Shown: one piece after another, positions 1-12,500 of the stretch
How positions within the stretch are numbered: position 1 is the first letter of the stretch
Layout of the letters: every line of letters starts with the position of its first letter
Assembly: GCA_963971305.1 (NCBI GenBank)
Contig: CAXARO010000123.1
Span: forward strand, 1-64,000
Direction: 5' to 3'
Source: Arcuatula senhousia
Taxonomy: Eukaryota > Mollusca > Bivalvia > Mytilida > Mytilidae
DNA length: 64,000 nt
Notes under the pieces: generated by a model
Database searches by the model: none
Seen by the model: the letters and a program-made list of their open reading frames with translations, nothing else
Told to the model about the DNA's origin: nothing
Translations under genes and position numbers: made by a program

Positions 1-75
1 GGTTTTTCTAAATTGGCGCTTGTTATGTGGGCTGCGACGCGTACACTTATTCCACATCTCATTATTTTCTATTCC
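1..75 (+). mobile_element. 3' tail of a Naiad/PLE-1 element
   Basis: Reading the minus strand from about 75 gives the terminal motif GAGATGTGGAATAAGTGTAC found at the end of the complete copy at 6293. The element is truncated by the window edge. It seems to sit inside the PLE-2 fragment that follows. Confidence 0.75.
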
Positions 76-340
76 TAGAATCCGTTGTATTCTTTATTTC
101 AAGTTCCTGAGGATATATGAGATGTAGAAAGACAAAACATTGAGAATTGTTCAGTGAAAGGACATCATCAATATTATGGAAAGAGAGGTTGAAAGAGAGA
201 GTCAGTCTACGATCTTTTTTGCCTAGAACAGATTGTAAAAAGTCTGCTTCATATGAATGAAGAAACAAACCAGCAAGTACAGGTGTACAATTAGTGCCCA
301 TTTGAATCCCTATTGTTTGCTGAAAACACGTCCAACCAAC
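76..340 (-). pseudogene. PLE-2 reverse transcriptase fragment
   Basis: Encodes MGTNCTPVLAGLFLHSYEAD and a decayed catalytic motif IDDVLSLNN in place of the usual YLDD. The flanking DNA aligns with the copies at 26064 and 43650. It is a dead fragment lying just downstream of the vWD gene. Confidence 0.75.
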
Positions 341-358
341 TGAACAAATTTATCTAAA

Positions 359-532
359 TCAATACGTACTCGGTTTTAATTGACATTCATAATGTCCGTC
401 TTTGTTTATTTTACATTCTTCGTTAGAGCTACAAGTTGACTTCGATGGTACTGATACTAAGGTGGGCTGGTTATTTACGCGATCACATCTTTGAGTACTT
501 GTGCAACTTCCGGTTGGGAAAGATTGTCCAAT
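359..532 (-). CDS. Exon 16: terminal Cys-rich exon with stop
   Basis: 174 bp from an AATAG acceptor to TGA at 359-361. Encodes [18 protein letters not shown], then [17 protein letters not shown], and ends at KPSTY. The cysteine spacing resembles a small EGF/TIL-like knot. Its frame and phase match exon 15. No polyadenylation signal is obvious before the PLE fragments that start at 340. Confidence 0.7.
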   Translation of the reverse strand: MGQSFPTGSCTSTQRCDRVNNQPTLVSVPSKSTCSSNEECKINKDGHYECQLKPSTY

Positions 533-3500
533 CTATTAATAGAAAAGTTTGAACTTCAGTTTGAATGTCCAACGTTTCATATTTTTTTTAAGTCAAAAGG
601 AATATTAAAACTCGGTTTACTGTTTGGAACCTAGTATGATTTTCTATTGAACGCCAAAAAAATATATGCTTATTTCAATTGATTTAATTAAGTGATATCA
701 TTGTACTTAGTCAGACGTTGTTAATAGGGTTAGTCGGTATCCACCGTCCAATTTTGTTTGTCCCTCTCGTTGGACAAACGTTTGTTAAAACACATGTCCT
801 TACGGCTTTATTAAGAAGAAAAAGAAAGTCTCATTATCTTCAAAATAGTACCAAAGATTAAATTAGCTGGAAAAAACATAAATGGTACGTTTTAAAAACA
901 AAAAAGTATTGGAAACTGAACCCACTGCTAAGTTCATAGTAACGCCATCTTTTGTCGTCAAAGAACAGGAACCACAATCCGTCACACATTTCCCGCCATT
1001 AAGGAAAGTATTTGGAGGACAGGTACATCCGTCAATGGGAGGATCTTTACAATTTTGATCAGCTTTAGGATTGTCACAGGTGTTTGTACAAGACACGGAG
1101 TCTTTGTATATAAAACCAGTATCACACATCTTAGCTGAAAAATAAGAATAAAGAAATATGATGAAGGTTTCAATTTTTTTTTCAATTTCAACACTAAGCA
1201 AACTAATTTAATTATGAGCCAGGGAAGTTTAAACCATAAAGGGATTAAGATTCGAGCACAACCGCCTATCATTTGCATTCACGAGAAAATTGTTGCTATA
1301 GATATTCTTGATAAAAAATAATTATTATCCCCGCGCTAGCGGAAGCGCGTGAATAATGTTCTGCCGTTGGATGTACGTGCGTACATCGGCGTTAATGTAA
1401 AAAAATCTCTTTAACCACTGGGAGTAAGAAGATGAATATTGGGTCATTGGTTGCATTGTGGGTGGGGACTGTGCCGAATGTTTCAGAATCGAGTTACCTC
1501 GTTCTTTTCTTGTTCGTGTTTACCGGTTTTGTCGTTGCCCTTTCTGACTTTTGACACTTGAATGCTCCTTTGTTGCCTCTTTGCTTCTTTGATAATGCCC
1601 CTGGGGGTTGGGCTGCATAGGTAGCCTAAGGGCACAAAATTCCTTTTTCACGCAATTCCTCCTAGGTTATTTGGAATATGGAACTGAAACTTGGCTCAGT
1701 AGTTGCACTGTGGATGTGGATTTTGCCGGAGGTTTCTGAATTTTGATAATTCCCCTAGGGGCTGGGCTGAATAGGAAGCCTGAGGGCATATTATTCCCTC
1801 ATCACGCAACTCCTCTTAGGTAACTCGGAATTCGGAGCTGAAACTTGGCTTTGTGGCGTTATGGATTGATATTTTACCGAAGGTTTCGATAATGCCGTTA
1901 GGGGCTGGGCTGCATGATAAGCCTAAAGGTACATTATTCCTTCGTTTTAAAAATTGGACGATTAAAATTTTGTGTAAATAATAGATACTTGTAACATTCT
2001 GAAGAATCGTCAAAATATTTAGGGAAGACATTAGACAGGGACGAAACGTAGTCTTTTCCATTTATGAGAATTTCGCGCGATAACAAAAAAAAAAAACCTA
2101 CAAAAATCTGTCAAAGTCAAAAATGGCCTGATTTTGTTATACAGAAAGTAGGTGAGGCTGTAATTAGTAATTGCCTAGAAAACTGTTACAATTTTTTTTG
2201 CACCCGCCCGCTGTCCACCACCCGTCTGCCAACCCGTCCCATCCCCCATTTTATAATCCCGATTTTCACTCTGTCAAAACCGGTCAAGACAATATCAACA
2301 TTTATTCTGTTGTCAGGTTTTGGACATTTTATGTAGTATTTTTATAATCGTGCCTATTATTTTATTTGCTCCGTAAATTTAAACCATATCCGGTTTTCTG
2401 TCACATTTTCAGTGCTCTAGGCTGAAAATCAGTTTAACCCAACATCACAATTTTTGACGGAAAATCGCTGTAAAATCAAGATGATAGGAAATTAAACCAC
2501 TGAACAACAATATACTTGTACACAAATTTCAGGCTGATATTTCCTACCTGTTACACTAAAGTATACTTATGTATCTTTCAAATTTGACATTTATTCATAC
2601 GGCTTATACATTTAAATTCTTCTATCATATAGCATTTAGTAAAGGGGACTTGACTTTGAAATAAGGAATAATTTCATATAGTAACAACAAATTCTTACGA
2701 CAGAATGAAGACGTCCTCCATTTAACAAAATATCCTTGCTGACTACAGGCTAATGCAGAACTCTCCAAAGTCTGACAGTGGACATCACTTCTGTTAGACA
2801 AACACACATCAAACTCACAACTGGAGTACATTTTGGTGAAATCTACCGTTTTAGAGTCACGACAAGACTTGAAAGGTCCATTATCTGACAATAGGTAGCC
2901 ACAAGATTTTTCTGACTTTGCTTGTGCCTTCTTTGTGCCGTCACAAATGGGTGGCGATGGTTCATCTGCGCAACTTAAAAGAAACAAATACATTTAGATG
3001 AAATCATATTTGATATGGGAGATTTTGATTACATTTGCAGTAACTTATTTGGAATAGTAAATGAGAAAGTATATAAGCACAATCAACAGAGATGAAAAAA
3101 ATATTAAATGTTGAAACTTTAATGCAAAGATAAATAGAAAAAGTTATACAGCAGAAGGTAAAATAAAATATGCAATCGTGGTACAGCTGAATCCAGAATG
3201 TGTAGACTAATATACATACTAAAGATCCGGATTGTCTGAATCATCCAAGACCTTGTAGCTGTTTCCTAGTTTAACATAATCTATCCAACCAGAAGCAGAA
3301 ACGTCCTCTCCAGTTTTTGTTCTGTAGTCGTCAGCTCTTATCCCGTTACAGTTCCCACAAATGCCGGTGATATTTCCGGTGAAATGATCTTTCGGAACGT
3401 TGATGTCAACCATGTGATTTCCGTCGAACTTGACCCGGATGTCACATTTTGAATGTATAACCGTTATAAAGCTTCCACTTCTGGTGATTTCAATGGAATT

Positions 3501-6500
3501 GTTTGATAACCGCGACGGAACACTTACAAACAAACCATTAATCTAGGACAGAAAATATTTATCCTCCTTAAGCTTTCGACATACAGGTTAAAATAAGATG
3601 GTAAAAATACCGTTTCAGCAAAAATGTATGAAATTAAATAACATTCACATTTGCATGTAAATTTTGTTTGTCCTTAGACCTACTTGAGACTATCATTGCC
3701 TGCTCAAATTATTTATACAGAACAAGAGACATTCTTGCATTCGTCTTCTTTGCTTTGGATACACTCGTTTATTGTTTAATATAAAGGTGTATATGAAGTA
3801 AGTAAATGAAGTCTACCTTCCCAAAATAATTAAGATTTCTTAGTTGAAAAGAAATCCAAAGTCATTGTGAATGTAACATGAACATACTAACCAGAACCGA
3901 CCCTCCTTTAAGGATACGAATGTTCGTGTCGTCTATTTTGAAGTCTATCATCCTGGTATAAGCTACAGTAGTAGAGCCATAACGTCTCTCGTTCTTAGTT
4001 TCTACACTGAAACCACAATTATCATCGGGGTCGGTGGACTCCCAAAGAGTATATTTACATGTTCCCATGAAATGTATCTCTGCTCCATCGGGAGTGTAGT
4101 AATGAGGGTCTCCAGAACCAATACAGGAACAGTAACCTGTCGTGTCAAAGACGACCATGTTTCAAGGCATTAAAAGTAATTTGAAAAGTGTACACCTAAT
4201 TCGTTTTTCCTCAAACTAAAATATAGACCTTACTATAAAAGATTACTTTATAACAAAAAAAATGGATTTAAATTTTAACATGTCATGTATTTTTCTTGCA
4301 CCAAGTATCACATTTTATAGTCTTGACATATACATAAAAATGTTTATAAACCCTGATAATATAAACAATTTTTAATGCACGTGTATTCCCCTGTCGTTCC
4401 CCTTTAATACGTAAAGATTTAATTGACAGCTTATTAGTATAACCTGGACATTTTAGGCTGTTGCATATTTCTGTCGTTGGATCTTTGGAAGAACCGGCGC
4501 AATTCTTCCCTCCATGTCTTGGTGCAGGATTCGTGCAAAGCCTGTCACGTGACCTTTGTCGTCTGCCACCGCCACAAGTTACGCTGCATGCCGACCATAC
4601 GGACCAGTTTGTGTAAGCAGCCCAATTTCCATCAACTGAAACAATTTTTGTTTTTTTTCTTTTAACTTACTGAACATAAATACGATTTAAAGACTAGTTT
4701 TGCACATCAAAAATATTTTTGTTCAAATTACAGCTTAAAAGATATTGCACGTGATTGGCGGACTATCAATTCAATGGTTATTGTGAAAGAACTCTAAATA
4801 TCATCTTATTCTTTTACCTGGACAATAATGCGTGTTGCATGTTTTATAAGTTACTTCAAAGGATGACCCAGAACACGCTTGCCCACCACATCCAGGAGCC
4901 GGGTTATTGCAAGAACGCATCCTCGTGAGGTTTTGTAAAGGACTAGCACTTCCTTCAACACGACAAATAGCTGAACAGCTTCCGACATTCATCCACTGGC
5001 TCCAGGGTCCCCAACGACCATTAACTAAAACAGGTATCTTATTATACGAATGTAGACATTTCAAAACAGTTGTGTATTTGATATTTATCTTTCTTTCTGC
5101 TTGCTTTCGTGTGTAAGAAATGTTTAATCGATTTTTTTACTGAAAACCAAATACAAATTTTCCATCCCGAGAAAATATCATATTAAAAGACAATGCGAAC
5201 ATCGGTATTAAAAACAATTTTCAAACAATTTGGCAAAGCTATACTGACCTGGACAGTAATTTGTATTACACGCCCTACTTGATGACGAGGAACTTATCCC
5301 AGTGCAGTAACTTCCTCCACAGGCAGGGGATGGATTATTACAATGTCTGGTTTGTTGTCTCCTCTGGACTGGGTCGGAACTGGATCCACATGTTTTACAT
5401 GTGGCCGAACAACTTCCCCAATTACCCAAAGACCATGAACTCCAACCGCCGTCAACTGAAATGTTTTACAACATAGAACAATTTGTGGAAATCAGAATCA
5501 TATTTTTAAGTATAATTTTTACATTTTGACCAGATGTTCATATACATGTACTCTTCATTTATCTCTTCAAACATTATAATCGATCTGTAAGTTGATGGTA
5601 ATAATTGTTTGAACTTTTTAAAAGTTATCTTTAAATTGGCTGAAAATAACTTTTTGGACTTATTAATAGTATGTTGGGGGTATCTTTAATAATTTTCTCG
5701 AAAACGCAGATTTTGAAGCATCTGTTAATTAAATTGTTAATATAAACTACCATACAATGTACCTTTACAGTATTGGGTATTACAGTTGCTGGTGTCATAA
5801 AACCTTGCTGATCCACTACAGTTCCTTCCGCCACACCCAGGGGAAGGACTGGTACATTGTCTGGTCTTATAACGTCTCATTGTTGGTAATTTACTAGATC
5901 CACATGTTCTACAGGAAGCTGAGCAGCTTCCCCAACCAGTCCATCCCGACCACGAGCTCCAGCCACCGTCAACTTAAATATGTAATAAATTATACCTTTA
6001 AAGACTTACAGTTCACCCCCCTCCGCCCCCAAAAACAGAACTTTAAAAAAAATAAACATAGTAAATTAGATACATGGGGTAATCCAATGCAAAATTCACA
6101 CAATTGTTTTTTTTATAGTGGGTATATAATCATAACCTGATAACTGAATTTCAATAAAACGACTGCAAAAGACAAGGTATGGTAAGAGCCTAATTTTGCC
6201 CCCAAAATTTCGAAATTATTAAAATGAGCTGATAATATGCAGTAAATATTTTTAATAAGTTAATAATTTCTGTATCAGCATGATTTTGTTTAAATAGAAA
6301 ATAAAGAGATGTGGAATAAGTGTACGCGACACAGCCCACAATTAAACGGCAATTTAGAAAAACCACAATGGACAACCGCCAGCAGCCTTCAACGAGGCCA
6401 TTTGGCACTGCTCGCGGTTATGCAATTGGCCCATGGTCTAAATAAGATGCATATAATTCAAATCAAGCCCTGAAATAGTCACAGATAGACCCCCTTCTTA

Positions 6501-9500
6501 AACAAGGAACAGAAAACATCAAAAAGACAAGTACAAACGAAAGCTTTGTCAAGGATTCCTGGCTTAGGACAGGCACATGTAATATGTGGCGGGGTTAAAC
6601 TAGTTTTTTGGGCCCAACCTTCCCCCTATCAATATTCCTAGACAAAGCACAAAAACTAAACACACAATAAAAATCAAATCGATCAAAGTCCAATTCTACT
6701 AGAGAGAACCTAAGACAAAAAACAAGAACAAACAAAAGGACGGTAAAGGAACTCTCTATAGAACACTCGCTGTTACTGACAGCTAGCTGAGAATCATCAA
6801 TCGACTGGTGTAAAAAAATCAAACGTATCGATTTTAAATCCGACACAACACTTCAAGCAATAATGATTTAGTGAAGTGTCATCACACAAAACCGACACGC
6901 TTGATCGCTATAATGCTTAAAAATGACAATAGTAAAAACGTTTATGGAAGTTTTAAAGCGAGTATTAAGTTTTCAATATTTCTGCCAAAAAAACACTAAA
7001 TTCAAAGATTTAACCAAGATATTCATTTCATATCCTTTCCGTAATAAATTTTGAAGCCAATTTTTCATTTCTATTGGATTGCTTTTAAATTTGTGAGCTT
7101 TATAAAAAAACATTACCATAAAATACAGGATGTGATATTCCTTTCACTATAAGAAAGTGACGTGTACAATTAAATTTTTCAATAAGAGATCGATACTTGT
7201 GGAAGAATTTAGAAAAAGATTTTACTAATTTGTGGTATCGATAACCTTGTTTTAATAATTTTTCAGTAATAAAACGGTTTTTATTATTAAAATCAGAAAC
7301 ACAACTGCAGATCCGAGCATATCTTACTAACTGTGAAATGTAAACCCCGTATGACGGCGCTAGTGGAACATCTCCTTCAAGAAAAGGAAAATTTATAATA
7401 GGGAAGGTAAAGTCGTCACGTTTATCATATACTTTGGTATGTAATTTTCCGTCAATAATACTTAAATCTAGATCTAAAAAAGGACATCTATCACCGGTGA
7501 CGTTAGATTTGTTCAAGGTTAATTCAGAAGGATAGATATCTGTAATAAAATTAGAAAATGAAGGATTGTTGAGTGCAAGAATGTCATCTAAATATCTAAA
7601 AGTATAATTGAAAGTTTCGATTAGGTTCTGTTTGTTCGGGTCTTTTTGTAATTTAGCCATAAATTGTGATTCATAACAGTATAGGAAAAGGTCGGCTATA
7701 AGTGGCGCACAATTAGTACCCATAGGAATACCAATAATTTGGCGATAAATTTGTTTACCAAAACGTATGTAAATATGATCTAACAAATAATTTAGAGCAG
7801 TAATAGTTTCTGCATCAGTCCAGTTGATGTAACCCTTTTGAGTCTCGTTACTAAAAAATGATTTACTAAATGATTTTGAAACTCTAGAACAGATATAATC
7901 ACTTTTAGATTTGTCAAAACACCATTTATCCAAATATTCAAATTTCTTTTTAATCAGATTATGTGGAAGGTTAGTATATAAAGTAGAAAAATCGTAACTA
8001 TCAACGGTATGAAAAGTATTTTCAAAAGCACGAAGCTTGTCCAAAACATCAAGAGAATTTTTTACACTCCAAAAATAATTAATTCCACTGTTTTCGAATA
8101 CCCTTTCACAGTATTGAATAATAAATTCCTTCATAGTAGTTAAAGTAAGTGATAGAACTTTGGAAATATGGGTTAAAGAACACTTACTTGAAGCAGATAT
8201 AAAACGAGATTTATATGGATTTTTGTGCAATTTAGGTATCCAGTACATAGTAGGTAACTTAAAGTATGTCGGGGCAACTCGAAGTGCTGTGGTTGCTATG
8301 ATATGATCGTCAATGATACCTGATTCTGTCGAATGCACGGGAACGAAAGTGTTCGAATTTTTTATTTCGTGCATTAAAACCTCAAGGTAATACTTTCTTC
8401 ATACCACAACGACATTGTTAGCTGCTTTGTCGGCGGGAACAAACACGTATCGCAAACCAAGTAAACGGATTTTTGACTTTATTCTATTAAGGTAAGTATT
8501 AGGCCTAAAATCTACAAATGAATTGAAATTGGCTAATTCTGAGTTGAACAATTGCCATAAATTTATTAATAAAACGGTCTAGAGATTTTGAGTCGGTCCC
8601 TTCTCTCCTGATCCAAGATTTGCAATAAGAGAGAAGGGAAGTTTTGATACAATTTAGGCAGGAATTCCAATTAATTTTAGTAGGTGGTCTAAACTTTGGT
8701 CCTTTTTTCAAGAAATTGATAACCTCTGGGTCATTGACGATTGAAAGGTCTCCGGTAACAACATGATCACAAGGAGCATATCTGAAATCAGATTTAGTAC
8801 AGTCGCATGTTAAAGGAATATTCGTGTCTAGTTCTTCATCAGTTGTAGTTGTTGTATAGTTAAAAATAATGTTACGTGTAGGTTTCTTATATTTATAAGA
8901 TACAATAGGTGGTTCGGTATTAGAAAAATAAGGTGGAATGAGATCTTGAATATTAGGATCCATAAATATACTAGATATATTTATGAAGTCAAGTCCTCTA
9001 TTAATGTAGGTTAATTTTATAAAATGTCGAATGTGGTCTTCTGGGTTTTCAATTTTGGGAAACAGTTTATAATAACAAAAAGAAGAGATGATGAGTGCAC
9101 CTTCATATAATGGACTTGCATGAGATATAGTACTACATTCCAAACGGATACTGTTTAATTTAGAAATGGGTATTGAACATATGATGACGTCCATTATTTT
9201 TAAAGATTTTAATAAGATCAGTAATACTTGAGTCAGAGCGGTGTTGTTTTCTGACATTACGATTTATTCGTTTACCATGCGACCGTTTGTTCCGTTTACG
9301 AGGAATCACTAAATTCATGACATTTATGTTTGATGGTCTTGATATGCTACCCTGTCCCATGATGTTATCGTCAAGACCCAGAGGATATGCGGTTTGTAAT
9401 TTTTTGATCCAATCAAGTTCAGCAAGTCGTCTTTCTCTACGAAACTGTCTTTTACTTAAATTTAAATCTCTATTAATAATTTCATGTGGCTGAACTTTAA

Positions 9501-12500
9501 TATACTTAATGTTGTGGTTGTGTTTATGTAAGTGTTGATAAAGATAGCATTTATACTTTTTAAAGCGGCGAAAGCGATACAGATGTTCAGAAGTTCTTTT
9601 CGACAAATACCTACCAGTCTCCCCGACATACTGAATATTACAATTAGGTTCGGATCAAGATATTAAATAAATTAAATTTGTTGTGCGTCAGTTAACATCT
9701 TGGGTCAATTTAGTAGAGAAAGTTCGTCCATTTATACTAGATGTAACAGTGGTGTTTCTGATTAACCTGTTTCACGTTTGTCATTTCGAAGCACTACAGG
9801 GTAAGACTTTAGGATATCCACGAAAAGAGCTATTAAACGTATTGCATGTGTTATTAAGATTCTTTTGTTGTTTGGTATTTGATGATTGGACTGATGGTTT
9901 AAAAGAATTTACGGTATAGGAAGAGTGGCTGGTTATATTAGATTGAAGGTTATTGTTGGATGTGGATATCCTAGCTTGTGGTTTTGAGTTGTTGTATTTT
10001 TTACCATTTCGTAAAATCATGATTAAGGTTGTAAGGAGAGAAAGGGATGTTCCATGACAAAACAGGACGGGACCGAAAAATATATGCATTCAGCATTATA
10101 TAATAAAAAAGTACCATAGTTAAAATAGTCTTGCTAAAACTACTAGTGATTCCCGACAAGGTTCATAATACACGCGACAACACGGAAACAAATACAGGGA
10201 TTAGTAGAATAAAGCAAGATAATTTAGTTAATTGTAGAAGTGGGCAAAAAATAAAGATGTAATATAAGTACAAGGTGGTTGAAAATATTGAAAGCTATCT
10301 CGCACACAAAAATTACCATCATTAAAATATATAAGAGCATACACCTCAAGTACGGGGATACGTTTTACAGCATCCACACGGCACAGGAGACAAACTCTGC
10401 AAAAAATAGAAAATAAAGAGATGTGGAATAAGTGTACGCGACACAGCCCACAATTAAACGGCAATTTAGAAAAACCACAATGGACAACCGCCAGCAGCCT
10501 TCAACGAGGCCATTTGGCACTGCTCGCGGTTATGCAATTGGCCCATGGTCTAAATAAGATGCATATAATTCAAATCCAGCCCTGAAATAGTCACAGATAG
10601 ACCCCCTTCTTAAACAAGGAACAGAAAACATCAAAAAGACAAGTACAAACGAAAGCTTTGTCAAGGATTCCTGGCTTAGGACAGGCACATGTAATATGTG
10701 GCGGGGTTAAACTAGTTTTTTGGGCCCAACCTTCCCCCTATCAATATTCCTAGACAAAGCACAAAAACTAAACACACAATAAAAATCAAATCGATCAAAG
10801 TCCAATTCTACTAGAGAGAACCTAAGACAAAAAACAAGAACAAACAAAAGGACGGTAAAGGAACTCTCTATAGAACACTCGCTGTTACTGACAGCTAGCT
10901 GAGAATCATCAATCGACTGATGTAAAAAAATCAAACGTATCGATTTTAAATCCGACACAACACTTCAAGCAATAATGATTTAGTGAAGTGTCATCACACA
11001 AAACCGACACGCTTGATCGCTATAATGCTTAAAAATGACAATAGTAAAAACGTTTATGGAAGTTTTAAAGCGAGTATTAAGTTTTCAATATTTCTGCCAA
11101 AAAACACTAAATTCAAAGATTTAACCAAGATATTCATTTCATATCCTTTCCGTAATAAATTTTGAAGCCAATTTTTCATTTCTATTGGATTGCTTTTAAA
11201 TTTGTGAGCTTTATAAAAAACATTACTATAAAATACAGGATGTGATATTCCTTTCACTATAAGAAAGTGACGTGTACAATTAAATTTTTCAATAAGAGAT
11301 CGATACTTGTGGAAGAATTTAGAAAAAGATTTTACTAATTTGTGGTATCGATAACCTTGTTTTAATAATTTTTCAGTAATAAAACGGTTTTTATTATTAA
11401 AATCAGAAACACAACTGCAGATCCGAGCATATCTTACTAACTGTGAAATGTAAACCCCGTATGACGGCGCTAGTGGAACATCTCCTTCAAGAAAAGGAAA
11501 ATTTATAATAGGGAAGGTAAAGTCGTCACGTTTATCATATACTTGTAATTTTCCGTCAATAATACTTAAATCTAAATCTAAAAAAGGACATCTATCACCG
11601 GTGACGTTAGATTTGTTCAAGGTTAATTCAGAAGGATAGATATCTGTAATAAAATTAGAAAATGAAGGATTGTTGAGTGCAAGAATGTCATCTAAATATC
11701 TAAAAGTATAATTGAAAGTTTCGATTAGGTTCTGTTTGTTCGGGTCTTTTTGTAATTTAGCCATAAATTGTGATTCATAACAGTATAGGAAAAGGTCGGC
11801 TATAAGTGGCGCACAATTAGTACCCATAGGAATTCCAATAATTTGGCGATAAATTTGTTTACCAAAACGTATGTAAATATTATCTAACAAATAATTTAGA
11901 GCAGTAATAGTTTCTGCATCAGTCCAGTTGATGTAACCCTTTTGAGTCTCGTTACTAAAAAATGATTTACTAAATGATTTTGAAACTCTAGAACAGATAT
12001 AATCACTTTTAGATTTGTCAAAACACCATTTAACCAAATATTCAAATTTCTTTTTAATCAGATTATGTGGAAGGTTAGTATATAAAGTAGAAAAATCGTA
12101 ACTATCAACGGTATGAAAAGTATTTTCAAAAGCACGAAGCTTGTCCAAAACGTCAAGAGAATTTTTTACACTCCAAAAATAATTAATTCCACTGTTTTCG
12201 AATACCCTTTCACAGTATTGAATAATAAATTCCTTCATAGTAGTTAAAGTAAGTGATAGAACTTTGGAAATATGGGTTAAAGAACACTTACTTGAAGCAG
12301 ATATAAAACGAGATTTATATGGATTTTTGTGCAATTTAGGTATCCAGTACATAGTAGGTAACTTAAAGTATGTCGGGGCAACTCGAAGTGCTGTGGTTGC
12401 TATGATATGATCGTCAATGATACCTGATTCTGTCGAATGCACGGGAACGAAAGTGTTCGAATTTTTTATTTCGTGCATTAAAACCTCAAGGTAATACTTT

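Noticed and set aside
3219..3221. In-frame stop at the end of the vWD exon (after DNPDL)
   Set aside because: A GTATGT donor overlaps it and the next exon continues in phase.
4907..5476. Plus-strand open frames across the TSP1 exons
   Set aside because: They are complements of well-supported minus-strand exons.
6595..6846. 83-codon frame repeated identically at 10707-10958
   Set aside because: It is the 3' UTR of the two Naiad copies; conservation reflects recent duplication, not coding.
9160..9783. Treating the TGA codons as ordinary nonsense mutations
   Set aside because: All stops before the TAA at 9160 are TGA and lie at cysteine-like positions; the same TGA is shared by both copies at the RT junction. 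Recoding fits better, though not proven.
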